This document shows positions 1 through 11,183 of a DNA stretch of 64,000 nucleotides, piece by piece. Source of the DNA: CAVWGP01 sp963754645 (GTDB taxonomy: Bacteria; Pseudomonadota; Alphaproteobacteria; Bin65); NCBI GenBank assembly GCA_963754645.1, contig CAVWGP010000011.1:496001-560000 (forward strand). Direction: 5' to 3'. The notes under the pieces were generated by a model. It was given only the letters and a program-made list of their open reading frames with translations, was not told the origin of the DNA and did no database searches. The position numbers and the translations under genes were made by a program. Positions within the stretch are counted from its first letter, which is position 1. Each line of letters opens with the position of its first letter.

Positions 1-813
1 GCAATTTTGCTGCTGCCGGTCGGGCTCGCGGCCGAGGCGGCCGATCGTTACGGGCTCGGCGCCCGGCCGCTCAAAGAGCTGATCCAACGCACCGGCGCCT
101 GGGCCCTGGTCTTTCTCCTAGCCTCGCTCGCGGTAACGCCGCTGCGCCGCATCGCGCGCTTCGCGCCCTTGGCCGATCTGCGCCGCATGATCGGCGTCGG
201 CGCCTTCGCCTATGCGGCGGCCCACCTCACGTTTTATGCGGCGGACCAAGGCTTCGCCGTGGGGCGCATCGTGTCCGAGATCGCGCTGCGGCTTTATCTG
301 ACGATCGGTTTTTTGGCGTGGATCGGATTGGCCGCCTTGGCCGCGACCTCGACCGACGGCGCGGTGCGAGCGCTCGGCGGCAAGCGCTGGCGCGGCTTGC
401 ATCGCGCCAGCTATGCCGTCGCCATGCTGGCGCTCGTGCACCATTTTCAGCAAACCCGGCTCGACATGACGGCGCCGTTCGTCGCCGCCGGATTGTTCGG
501 CTGGCTGATGGCCTATCGGCTGGCGCTGACGCGGCGGCGGGGCGGGGGCGAGCTTTCGGCCGCGGCCCTGGGCTTGCTCGCGGCGGCGGCCGCGGCGCTC
601 ACGTTCTTGGCGGAAACGCTGGCGATATCGCTCATGTTCGGCGCGCCGCCCTTTGCCGTGCTCGGCACGATATTCGATTTCGGCGCCGCGCTCAGGCCGG
701 GCTGGATCGTGTCGGCGTCCGCGCTCGCCGTCGCGGCGCTGGCGCTGGCGCGCGCGCGCCGGCGCGGGCCGCCCGCCGCCGGAACCCTTTCCGGGTCGCG
801 CGGCATCGCGTAA
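1..813 (+). CDS. MsrQ/YedZ-like heme-binding membrane protein (5' partial)
   Basis: The frame is open from the first base of the window, so the true start lies upstream. About 268 residues are visible, with several hydrophobic segments. The segment with AVTPLRR, a His in AAHLTFYAADQGF, the stretch LAATSTDG and the His pair in LVHHFQQ matches the ferric-reductase-like domain of MsrQ, the heme b membrane subunit that passes electrons to the periplasmic methionine sulfoxide reductase MsrP. MsrQ is usually about 200 residues; this one has an extra C-terminal part with two more likely membrane segments, so it may be a related subfamily. No msrP is visible downstream. It ends 27 bases before the next gene on the same strand. 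Confidence 0.6.
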   Translation, partial: AILLLPVGLAAEAADRYGLGARPLKELIQRTGAWALVFLLASLAVTPLRRIARFAPLADLRRMIGVGAFAYAAAHLTFYAADQGFAVGRIVSEIALRLYLTIGFLAWIGLAALAATSTDGAVRALGGKRWRGLHRASYAVAMLALVHHFQQTRLDMTAPFVAAGLFGWLMAYRLALTRRRGGGELSAAALGLLAAAAAALTFLAETLAISLMFGAPPFAVLGTIFDFGAALRPGWIVSASALAVAALALARARRRGPPAAGTLSGSRGIA

Positions 814-840
814 TATGCGCGCCGCAAGGGATTTTGCCGC

Positions 841-1857
841 ATGCGGATTGGGATATTCGTCGGCCTGTTCGGTGCCGTCATCGGTTTGGGCGCGCTCGCC
901 GGGGCCGGCTATTTCGCGGCCGATTGGTTCAAGAAAGGCGCCATCGACGCCCGCACCGCGCGCATCACCAAGGCGCTCGACAGCCTCGACGCCGAGGTCA
1001 AATTCGAACGCTTCTCCGGCACCATCGAGCAGCCCGATTTCGCGCTCGAAAAGGTCGTCATCGTCTCCGACGAAAAGGAAATCCGCGCCGAGCGGCTCGA
1101 GGTGAAGCGTTACGATTGGCAGCGCCCGGAAGCGCCGCATTTTTCCGAAATCGTCGTGCGCGGCATGACGTTCAAGGGCGATATCTTCGGCAGCGACATC
1201 GGCGCCATTCTGGCCGAAGCCAAGTTCGAATCGGTCACCTTCGATTTCTACTTCACGCATGACTACGCCGTCGAAACCGTGGACGATCCCAAGGCGCGCG
1301 GCGGCAAGCGCGACGTCGCCAAGGTGGTGATTCGCGATGCGCGGCTCGAGATCAAGGGGCTCGGCACGCTGTCGGCGACCTTCGAGTTCGACGATTGGCA
1401 CGCCAAGGCGAAGCTCGGCGCCCGCAAAGACCGCGAACTGCCGCCCTTCGTCCGGCTGATCGGCGAGCGCGTCAAGCTCAAGCTCGCCGAAGTGAGGTTC
1501 CGCAACTCGGGTTTTCTCAAGGCCTATATCGAGGCCAAGGGTTCGGCGGAAAAAAAGCCGTTTCTGCGCGCCCGCAGCGATATCGTGCGCGACATGCAGC
1601 GCGCGGCGCGCGAAGGCAAGACGACGGTGGCGATCAAGCTCTACGAGGAGCTCATCCGCTACGTCGAGCGCCACGAGCGGTTTCCGGGCATCGAGCTGAC
1701 GGTGGCGCCCGAGGCGCCGGTGGAGTTGCGCAAGGTCCACGCCATGTGGCTGGAAAATCCCAAGGGCTTCTACGAAAAAATGAAAGTCACGGCGAAGCTC
1801 GGCGAAGCGAAACCGCAAGAACCGCGCAAGCGCGAAGAGCCGCCGCGCCGCCGTTAG
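841..1857 (+). CDS. Uncharacterised exported protein, family member A
   Basis: A 338-residue protein of unknown function. An N-terminal hydrophobic segment (about residues 3-27) looks like a signal anchor, so the bulk should be periplasmic. The middle alternates charged and hydrophobic residues, suggesting a beta-rich fold. It shares a diagnostic core (RYDWQRPEAPHFSEI) and a C-terminal block (PGIELTVAPEAP) with the proteins at 2687-3634 and 12934-13899, so the window holds three paralogues. The C-terminus is lysine- and proline-rich. The start is an ATG preceded by AAGGGA at a usable distance. I recognise no named domain. Confidence 0.75.
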   Translation: MRIGIFVGLFGAVIGLGALAGAGYFAADWFKKGAIDARTARITKALDSLDAEVKFERFSGTIEQPDFALEKVVIVSDEKEIRAERLEVKRYDWQRPEAPHFSEIVVRGMTFKGDIFGSDIGAILAEAKFESVTFDFYFTHDYAVETVDDPKARGGKRDVAKVVIRDARLEIKGLGTLSATFEFDDWHAKAKLGARKDRELPPFVRLIGERVKLKLAEVRFRNSGFLKAYIEAKGSAEKKPFLRARSDIVRDMQRAAREGKTTVAIKLYEELIRYVERHERFPGIELTVAPEAPVELRKVHAMWLENPKGFYEKMKVTAKLGEAKPQEPRKREEPPRRR

Positions 1858-1972
1858 CCGCCGCCCCGCGCTTGACCCAGGCCAAGGTGCCGAAGCCTCG
1901 CTCCGGTCGATTTATTAACCCGCCGGACGGTAGCATTGTCGCGTTCCGCCCTCGATGCGAGAGGTGATGCCG

Positions 1973-2548
1973 ATGCCGATCGTCGCTGCGAAATGCGTGC
2001 CGCCTGTCGTGCTGGCGCTTGTCCTTGCCGCCTGCAACGGAGCGCCGCCGCCGCCCGTGCTCGGCGAAGGCGGGATTAACGGCTTGCAGACCCATGCCCG
2101 CGTCATCGGCCCGGCGGCCGATTATATCGAGGTCGAGATCGCGCATCGTTCGCCGGCGCACCATCTCGAACGCATTGTCCTGCTCGATCCAACGGGGCGC
2201 AACATCGCTTCGGTCGAGGCGCGCGCCGATACGATCTATCCGCCGCCGGGCGCCTATTATCCGTATGCGCCTTGGGGCTATGCGCCCTGGGCCAGTGTCG
2301 GCTTCGCCAGTTCGGGGCGCGGCTATCATGGCCGCAGCTCTGTCGGCGTCGGCTTCGCCTTCCCGCTCTATATCGCACCGCCGCCGCCTCCGCCGCTGCC
2401 GCTCCACCGCATGCGGGCCACGTTCAAGGTGCCCAACCCCGCGCTCTACCGCCAGAATCCCGGACTCTGGGCCATCCGCCTGCACTTCAATCACGCCCAG
2501 GCCGGTGCCGTCACCTACGACCGGCCCGCGCCACGGCCTGACCGCTGA
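1973..2548 (+). CDS. Putative lipoprotein, Pro/Tyr/Gly-rich
   Basis: A small predicted lipoprotein of unknown function. The N-terminus has a hydrophobic stretch ending in a lipobox (VLAAC), so it should be lipid-anchored after Cys cleavage. The centre is rich in Pro, Tyr and Gly (PPPGAYYPYAPWGYAP) with a run of seven prolines further on, and the C-terminal part is more ordinary. Three in-frame ATGs are available at 1955, 1967 and 1973. The last sits 8 bases after GAGAGG at 1959-1964 and is preferred; 1955 would add six residues. It is followed by 138 bases of non-coding sequence. Confidence 0.6.
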   Translation: MPIVAAKCVPPVVLALVLAACNGAPPPPVLGEGGINGLQTHARVIGPAADYIEVEIAHRSPAHHLERIVLLDPTGRNIASVEARADTIYPPPGAYYPYAPWGYAPWASVGFASSGRGYHGRSSVGVGFAFPLYIAPPPPPPLPLHRMRATFKVPNPALYRQNPGLWAIRLHFNHAQAGAVTYDRPAPRPDR

Positions 2549-2686
2549 CCCAACGCCTCGCCAGTTCACGATTTTGTAACCGAAGCCGTATAGATACCCG
2601 GGCCTGCCGCATGTTCGTGCTGGCCAGTCCAAAACGCTGCCATCTTGGGGCGCGGTGAAGCGCGCCTTTCACAATCGAGGATTGCC

Positions 2687-3634
2687 ATGAAAACTCCCAT
2701 GATAATTGGTGGCGGCGCCGTTGCCGTCGTTGTCGTCGCTGCTGGCCTCTATTTCGGACTCTCTGGGTCCGGTTCGGGTCCCTCGAACGCCACGGCCCGC
2801 GCCGAACAAGCGATGGCTTCGCTCAAGGAAGCCGGCGGCACCTATAGCTACAAGTCGGCTGAAAGCTCCGGCCGCGGCGTCGTCATGAAGAATGTCGCCA
2901 TCAAGGCCCCGGCCACGTCGCCGGCGCAGTTTTCGATGACCATCGCCGAAATGCGCATCAACGACATGGATTGGACGAACGCCAAATCGCCGGATTTCGC
3001 CGATATCGATTATCGCGGCGTGCGCTTCGAAGGCACCGGCGCCGAGCCGGCGCAATTGCGCGATTTCAAGGATGCGACCGGCGTCAAGGATCTCGTGGTC
3101 AATATCCGCGCCGCCTATGCGTTCAACAAATCGAGCCGCACGCTCGAGATCAAGACCGGCGATGTCGAGCTGGTGAATTTCGGCACGCTGTCGTTCACGG
3201 CCAAGCTCGATGGCATCGACAAGGACAAGATTTCCGGCCTCAACACGGGCCAGCCCGATCCGTCGCAGATGATGGCAGCCTTCGCCTCCTTGCGGATCGT
3301 GTCGCTTCGCATCGCGTTCAAGGACGCCGGCGGCACCAACCGCGCGTTCGACGCCGCCGCCAAGAAGCAAGGCCTCGCCTCGGGCGAAGCGCTGCGCGAG
3401 ATGGCGCTCAAAAGCATCGCCGATAAGAAGAAGTCCGCGCCGTTTAAGATTGCACAGCAATTGTCCGACGCCACCGAGAAGTTCGTCCGCAAACCCGGAA
3501 CGATCGAGATCGCGGCGAACCCGAGAACGCCGTTCGCGGTCATGTCGCTGAGCGCCGTGTTCATGGGCGGCCCGAATCCGGCCGCGATCGACAAGCTCAC
3601 CGAAGAGCTCGGTCTCTCGGTCGCGGCGAAATAG
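2687..3634 (+). CDS. Uncharacterised exported protein, family member B
   Basis: A 315-residue protein of unknown function with an N-terminal membrane segment (about residues 5-22) followed by a Ser/Gly linker. It aligns with the proteins at 841-1857 and 12934-13899. Shared blocks are DMDWTNAKSPDFADI, then a predicted beta stretch ending LSFTAKLDGID, and a C-terminal block PGTIEIAANPRTPF. The ATG at 2687 follows GAGGATTGCC, which fits a ribosome binding site, so I reject the longer in-frame start at 2645. It converges with mutS, with a 5-base gap between stop codons. Confidence 0.75.
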   Translation: MKTPMIIGGGAVAVVVVAAGLYFGLSGSGSGPSNATARAEQAMASLKEAGGTYSYKSAESSGRGVVMKNVAIKAPATSPAQFSMTIAEMRINDMDWTNAKSPDFADIDYRGVRFEGTGAEPAQLRDFKDATGVKDLVVNIRAAYAFNKSSRTLEIKTGDVELVNFGTLSFTAKLDGIDKDKISGLNTGQPDPSQMMAAFASLRIVSLRIAFKDAGGTNRAFDAAAKKQGLASGEALREMALKSIADKKKSAPFKIAQQLSDATEKFVRKPGTIEIAANPRTPFAVMSLSAVFMGGPNPAAIDKLTEELGLSVAAK

Positions 3635-3639
3635 AAGCG

Positions 3640-6363
3640 TCAGCGCCCGGTCTTGGCCTTGTCGATCAGCAGCGTCTTGAGGCGATAAAGCGCCTCGAGC
3701 GCGGCGCGCGGCGTCAGCTCGTCGGGATTGAGCGCGGCGAGTTCCTGCTCGAACGGTGACGGGCCCGCCGCCGTGCCGCGCGGCGCCTCGGGGCGGGCGG
3801 CGCGGAACAGCGGCAGATCGTCGGCGAGCGAGGCCAGGCGCCCGCTCTGTTCGCTCGCTTCGAGCTGGGCCAGAACCTCGTCGGCGCGCGCCACCACGGC
3901 GTCGGGCAAGCCGGCGAGGCGCGCCACATGAATGCCGTAGGAGCGGTCGGCGGCGCCGGCGGCGACTTCGTGCAAAAAGACGACGTCGCCCTGCCATTCC
4001 TTGACCCGCATCGAGCGGCAGGTCAGCGCCGCGAGCCGCGCGGTCAGCGCCGTCAACTCATGGTAGTGGGTGGCGAACAGCGCGCGGCAGCGATTGACCT
4101 CGTGCAGGTGCTCGATCGTCGCCCAGGCGATCGACAATCCGTCGAAGGTCGCGGTGCCGCGGCCGATCTCGTCGAGGATGACGAGCGAGCGCGTCGTCGC
4201 TTGATGCAGGATCGCCGCCGTCTCCACCATCTCCACCATGAAGGTCGAGCGGCCGCGCGCCAGATCGTCGGCGGCGCCGACGCGCGAAAACAGCCGGTCG
4301 ACGACGCCGATATGCGCCGCCGCCGCCGGCACGTAGCTGCCCATCTGTGCCAGGATCGCGATCAAAGCGTTCTGGCGCAGGAACGTGCTCTTGCCCGCCA
4401 TATTGGGCCCGGTCACGAGCCACAGCCTGCGTTCCTCGGCGAGATCGCAATCGTTGGGCACGAAGGCCGTGTCGGCGAGCAGCGCTTCGACAACCGGGTG
4501 GCGGCCGCCGGCGACGGCGAAGGCGCGCGACCCATCGACGACGGGCCGGCAGTAATTGCGCTCGTCGGCCAGCGCGGCCAGCGCGGCGGCGACGTCGAGC
4601 TCGGCGAGCGCCGCGGCGGCGGCCGCGATCGCCTCGGCGCGCGCCGCCACTTCGCCCGCGAGATCGTCGAACAGGGCGAGTTCGAGCGCCAGGGCCTTGT
4701 CGGCGGCGCGCGTGATCTTGTCTTCGAGCTCGGACAGCTCGACGGTGGTGAAACGCGCGGCATTGGCCATCGATTGGCGATGGATGAAGGGCGAGTCCGG
4801 CCCCGTCGGCAGCTTCGCCGCCTGCGCCGCGGTGACTTCGACGAAATAGCCGAGCACGTTGTTGTGGCGCAGCTTGAGCGTCGGTATCTCGGTGGCGGCG
4901 CGATAGCGCGCCTCGAGCGCGGCGGTCATCCGGCGCCCGTCGCCGCGCAGCGTCATTTGCTCGTCGAGCGCCGCGTGGTAGCCGGCGCGGATGAAGCCGC
5001 CGTCGCGCGCGAACAGCGGCAGTTCGTCCGCGAGCGCGCGGTTCAGGCGATCGACCAGCGCCGCGTGATCGCCCAGATTGCGCTCCGCTCGATGCAAGTT
5101 AGCCGGCAGCTTCGTCTCGGCGCGGCTGAGGGCAGCGCGCAGCGCGGCGACGTTGCCGAGAGCGTCGCGCAGGGCCGCGAGATCGCGCGGACCGCCGCGC
5201 CCCAGCGTCAGGCGCGACAGGGCGCGCTCGATATCGGGGCAGCGCTTGAGGATGGCGCGCACCTCGTCGCGCGCGCGCGCCGCCGCCTTCATCCACCCCA
5301 CCGCGTCGAGCCGCGCCGCGATCGCGGCGGCATCGGCGAGCGGGGCCGCCAGGCGCGCCGCGAGCAGGCGGGCGCCGGCGCCGGTCAGCGTCTTGTCGAT
5401 GACGTCGAGCAGCGTGCCGCGCTTCTCGCCGCTCATGCCGCGGGTCAGTTCGAGATTGCGCCGCGTCGCGGCATCGATTTCCATCGCGCCGCCCGCGGCA
5501 ATGCGGCTCAGCCGGCCCAGGCGCGGCACGCGGCCTTTTTGCGTGAGCTCGACGTAGTCCACCAGCGCGCCGGCCGCCGCGATTTCGGCGCGCGCCAGCG
5601 GGCCGAGCCCGTCGAGCGCCTCGATGGCATAGAGCGCCTGCAGACGGCGCCGCGCGTTTTCGCTGTCGAAGCGGCTGGCCGGCAGCGGCGAAAGCTGCGC
5701 CTTCCATGCGGCGAAAACCTCGAACAGCGCCGGCGTTTCCAGCAGCCGGTCGGCGGCGAGAATTTCGCCGGGCTCGATCCGCGCCAGCGCCGCGCCGAGC
5801 GCGCCCGGCGCCACGCTTTCGCACGCGAATTCGCCGGTCGTCATGTCGAGCCAGGCGAGGCCCAACTGGCCTTCGGCGCCGGCGACGGCGGCGAGATAAT
5901 TGTGCCGCCGGGCGTCGAGCAGCGCGTCCTCGACGATCGTGCCGGGCGTCACGATGCGCACCACTTCGCGCTTGACCATGGATTTGGCGCCGCGCTTGCG
6001 CGCTTCGGCGGGCAACTCGATCTGCTCGCAGACGGCAACCTTGAAGCCGGCGCGGATCAAGCGCGCGAGATAGGCATCGACCGCGTGCACCGGCACGCCC
6101 GCCATCGGCACGCTCTGCCCGGCCACGGTCTCGCCGCGCGACGTCAGGGTGAGCCCGAGCGCCTTGGCGCCGCGCACCGCGTCGTCGAAAAACAGTTCGT
6201 AGAAATCGCCCATGCGGTAGAACACGAGGCAATCGGGGTGGGCGCGCTTGACCTCGATGTAATGGGCGAGCATCGGCGTTGCCGCCGCCGGATCGGGCAG
6301 CGGCGCCGCATCGGTCCGGTCGGCGGAAAGTTCGGTGGCGCTCACGCCGTCACTGTCGCGCAT
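3640..6363 (-). CDS. mutS: DNA mismatch repair protein MutS
   Basis: A full-length MutS of 907 residues, the mismatch-recognition ATPase that starts methyl-directed repair with MutL. The N-terminal mismatch-binding domain shows GDFYELFFDDA, which carries the Phe-x-Glu wedge motif. The C-terminal ATPase has Walker A GPNMAGKST, then DEIGRGTATFDG and a His-containing ATHYHEL. The length is typical for Alphaproteobacteria, and about 30 residues precede the first conserved domain. It is divergent from the SUMF1-like gene with 78 bases between starts. Very long open frames run antisense to it, a side effect of its GC-rich codon use. Confidence 0.97.
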   Translation of the reverse strand: MRDSDGVSATELSADRTDAAPLPDPAAATPMLAHYIEVKRAHPDCLVFYRMGDFYELFFDDAVRGAKALGLTLTSRGETVAGQSVPMAGVPVHAVDAYLARLIRAGFKVAVCEQIELPAEARKRGAKSMVKREVVRIVTPGTIVEDALLDARRHNYLAAVAGAEGQLGLAWLDMTTGEFACESVAPGALGAALARIEPGEILAADRLLETPALFEVFAAWKAQLSPLPASRFDSENARRRLQALYAIEALDGLGPLARAEIAAAGALVDYVELTQKGRVPRLGRLSRIAAGGAMEIDAATRRNLELTRGMSGEKRGTLLDVIDKTLTGAGARLLAARLAAPLADAAAIAARLDAVGWMKAAARARDEVRAILKRCPDIERALSRLTLGRGGPRDLAALRDALGNVAALRAALSRAETKLPANLHRAERNLGDHAALVDRLNRALADELPLFARDGGFIRAGYHAALDEQMTLRGDGRRMTAALEARYRAATEIPTLKLRHNNVLGYFVEVTAAQAAKLPTGPDSPFIHRQSMANAARFTTVELSELEDKITRAADKALALELALFDDLAGEVAARAEAIAAAAAALAELDVAAALAALADERNYCRPVVDGSRAFAVAGGRHPVVEALLADTAFVPNDCDLAEERRLWLVTGPNMAGKSTFLRQNALIAILAQMGSYVPAAAAHIGVVDRLFSRVGAADDLARGRSTFMVEMVETAAILHQATTRSLVILDEIGRGTATFDGLSIAWATIEHLHEVNRCRALFATHYHELTALTARLAALTCRSMRVKEWQGDVVFLHEVAAGAADRSYGIHVARLAGLPDAVVARADEVLAQLEASEQSGRLASLADDLPLFRAARPEAPRGTAAGPSPFEQELAALNPDELTPRAALEALYRLKTLLIDKAKTGR

Positions 6364-6441
6364 CGCGGCAAATTAGGCGAGGGCGCCGCGCGTCTCAACC
6401 GCGCGCCTCGACGCCGGCGGGCGCGTGTGGATAATGGGGGC

Positions 6442-7245
6442 ATGCGCTCGATCGCGCTTCTGTCTTTCGCTCTCGCCGCCCAGGCCGCCGCCGCGCAAAC
6501 AATGGCGGACATGGTGCGCTTGCCCGGCGGCGCGTTCACCATGGGCCGCGACGACGGGCCGGCGGACGAGCGGCCGGCCCATCGCGTGGCCGTGGCTCCG
6601 TTCGAGATCGACCGCGATCTCGTCACCAATGCCGATTTCGCCGAATTCCTCAACGCCATCGGCGCAACGATGGCGGGCGCCGTGAACGCGCGGGGGCAAA
6701 ACCTGTTCGATACCGACGATCGCGATCACAAGCTCGAATTTCTCGCCGGAAGCTGGCGCTCCAAGCCGGGCGCCGAGCGCCATCCGGCCGTCGAAGCCTC
6801 GTGGCTCGGCGCCCTCGCCTATTGCATCCGCCTCGGCAAACGGCTGCCGACCGAGGCCGAGTGGGAGTTCGCCGCGCGCGGCATGGCGCAGCGGACTTAT
6901 CCGTGGGGCGCCGCGGCGCCCGATGAAAGCCGCGCCCGCTTCGCCAAGGGCTGGAACGAGACCGCGCCGATCGGCGTCCATCCCAAAGGCGCCACGCCCG
7001 AAGGCGTGCACGACATGGCGGGCAATGTGCACCAATGGTTGAGCAGCCTTCATCGGCCCTATCCTTACCGCGCCGAGGACGGGCGCGAAGACGCCGCCGC
7101 CGACGGCGAACGCGCGACGCGCGGCGGGGCGCATGATTCGCCGGCCGAGCATCTGCGCGCGACCTGGCGTGGGCGCGGCGTCTCGCGCGCGCCCCAGGCC
7201 GGGCATCACAATATCGGCTTCCGCTGCGCCCGATCGCCGCGCTAG
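6442..7245 (+). CDS. Secreted SUMF1/FGE-fold domain protein
   Basis: A 267-residue protein with a clear signal peptide (about residues 1-19, ending AAAAQ), so it is probably periplasmic. The rest is a formylglycine-generating-enzyme-like (SUMF1) fold: FTMGRDDG, the PAHRVAVAPFEID block, RLPTEAEWEFAARG, the DMAGNVHQW motif and a C-terminal GFRCARS. True formylglycine-generating enzymes need a Cys pair near the C-terminus. Here the equivalent region starts RGGAHDSP and has no Cys, so sulfatase activation is unlikely and the substrate is unknown. The ATG at 6442 is chosen because it begins the signal peptide. Confidence 0.8.
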   Translation: MRSIALLSFALAAQAAAAQTMADMVRLPGGAFTMGRDDGPADERPAHRVAVAPFEIDRDLVTNADFAEFLNAIGATMAGAVNARGQNLFDTDDRDHKLEFLAGSWRSKPGAERHPAVEASWLGALAYCIRLGKRLPTEAEWEFAARGMAQRTYPWGAAAPDESRARFAKGWNETAPIGVHPKGATPEGVHDMAGNVHQWLSSLHRPYPYRAEDGREDAAADGERATRGGAHDSPAEHLRATWRGRGVSRAPQAGHHNIGFRCARSPR

Positions 7246-7310
7246 AACCGATCGCGACTCGACGCCGCCGCCGGTTCCATGGACAATAGCCGATCGGCAA
7301 CCGCAGCCGG

Positions 7311-9578
<2,268 letters not shown>

Positions 9579-9585
9579 CGGCCGC

Positions 9586-11112
9586 TCAGCCGCCCTCGCA
9601 CTGGTTCTGCCGCGTCCAGCGGCGGTCGGGGCCGACGCATTCGCAGGAGGCCGCGGCCTCGCACGATCCGTCGTCCTTGCGCATCGCGTCGATCACGGTG
9701 CGGCACTGCCGGCCCGCCCGGTCGCGATAGGCGAAGCCGACCAGGCGCGCCCGCGACTCGCCGGTCCGGCGGTCGACGACATGCTGGCCCACTTGCAACA
9801 CATCCTCGCATTGGAGCACGGGAACCTGGCCGTCGCGATTGCCGTTTTCGCCGCGCCGATTGCGGAGGATGTCTTCGAGCTTGCGGCGATCGTCCTCGAT
9901 GCGCCGTCGCTCGTCGTCGGCTTCGCGCCGCTTTGCTTCGGCTTCCGCCTCGGCTTTGCGGCGGGCCTCCTCGGCCGCGCTGCCATTGCCGGGCGCGCCT
10001 CGCGTCGAACCGTTGTCGAGCGCGCTCGCCGTCGATCGTGCCGCCGATCCGGCGTTGCGCTCGAAAAGAAGATAACCGACGGCCACGGCGCCAATTCCGA
10101 GAAACAAGCACAAGCCGGCGGCGATGGCGATCGAACCGCGACGCGAAAGGGCGAGCGCCGGCGGCGGGCTCGCCGGCAAGGCGCGGCGCGCTAGCGACGG
10201 CCTTTTTCGCGAGGCGGTCTCGGGCGGCGGCGACAGCGCGCGCATGAATTCCGCGCAATCTTGCGGCCTCGCATCCTCGTCGACGATGAGCGCGTGCTCG
10301 ACCGCGTCGAGCAGCGCATTGGAGAAGCGGCCCGCCGCCAGGGTCGTGACCGGCGGCATCGGGTCTTCGTCGCCGCGCGCAATGGCGGCGGCGCGCTGCA
10401 GCGCGTCGGCGGGCTTCTGGCCGGTCATGCATCGATAGATCACCGCGCCCAGCGCGTAAATGTCGGTCCACTGGCCTTGATTGCCGTGCGACGAGTATTG
10501 CTCGTAGGGCGCGTATCCCGACGAGACCATGACGGTGAGCGAGCGGCTGCGCTCGCGCAACGCTTCGCGCGCCGAGCCGAAATCGATCAGGATCGGCGTG
10601 CCGTCGCGGCAGATCAAAATGTTATCCGGCTTGATGTCGCGATGCAGGTATCCTTGCGCATGGACCGCGCTCAGGCCATCGAGCAGGCGTTGGATGATGG
10701 CGACAATCTCCGCGTCGGCCAGCGCCATGCCCGATTCGAGCAGGTTGCCGAGGCTGCGGCCATCGAGCAGGGCCATCACCAGATAGCCGGTATTGTTGAG
10801 CTCGAAAAATCCGAGGACCGGCACGATGTTCGGATGCTGCACCGCCGAGAGCGCGCGGCCCTCGTCGCGGAAGCGAGCCAGGCCATACCGGTACTCGCCT
10901 TCGAGGCCGGACTTGATCGGCCGCACATCGGCCTCGCCAGCATCGCGCGTGGCCACGCCGGCCGGCAGATATTCCTTGATCGCGACGTTGTTGCCGGTCG
11001 CCGTCTCGCTCGCGAGATAGGTAATTCCGAAGCCGCCCGAGCCGATCACGCGCTCGACACGATAGGCTCCGAGTTCGCTGCCCGGTTCGAGCGCGTCATG
11101 ACGATTGATCAT
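9586..11112 (-). CDS. Hanks-type Ser/Thr protein kinase with Cys-rich extracytoplasmic domain
   Basis: A 508-residue transmembrane kinase. The cytoplasmic kinase domain (about residues 15-290) has the Gly loop GSGGFG (24-29), ATP-binding Lys46, HRD at 157-159 and DFG at 177-179, so it should be active. One membrane segment follows (about 326-350). The outside part has a charged, probably coiled-coil stretch (about 380-420, rich in EARRKAEAE repeats) and a C-terminal domain with six cysteines (435, 470, 484, 490, 492, 505) that could form disulfides. It is the last gene of a minus-strand cluster and a relative of the kinase at 13987-17067; both share the GNQG-x-WTD signature after the activation loop. 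The start has GGGACGG upstream. The signal it senses is unknown. Confidence 0.92.
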   Translation of the reverse strand: MINRHDALEPGSELGAYRVERVIGSGGFGITYLASETATGNNVAIKEYLPAGVATRDAGEADVRPIKSGLEGEYRYGLARFRDEGRALSAVQHPNIVPVLGFFELNNTGYLVMALLDGRSLGNLLESGMALADAEIVAIIQRLLDGLSAVHAQGYLHRDIKPDNILICRDGTPILIDFGSAREALRERSRSLTVMVSSGYAPYEQYSSHGNQGQWTDIYALGAVIYRCMTGQKPADALQRAAAIARGDEDPMPPVTTLAAGRFSNALLDAVEHALIVDEDARPQDCAEFMRALSPPPETASRKRPSLARRALPASPPPALALSRRGSIAIAAGLCLFLGIGAVAVGYLLFERNAGSAARSTASALDNGSTRGAPGNGSAAEEARRKAEAEAEAKRREADDERRRIEDDRRKLEDILRNRRGENGNRDGQVPVLQCEDVLQVGQHVVDRRTGESRARLVGFAYRDRAGRQCRTVIDAMRKDDGSCEAAASCECVGPDRRWTRQNQCEGG

Positions 11113-11183
11113 GCCGCCGTCCCTTCTGCCGGCCGCGCGTTACGACGCTGCGAAGAAGGGGCGGGCAGGAGCAATTCCGTCTC

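Noticed and set aside
3928..7245. A 1105-codon open frame on the plus strand across mutS, ending in the SUMF1-like gene
   Set aside because: Its first 840 codons are antisense to mutS and have low-complexity Arg/Glu/Ala composition, typical of high-GC antisense frames. Only 6442-7245 is real.
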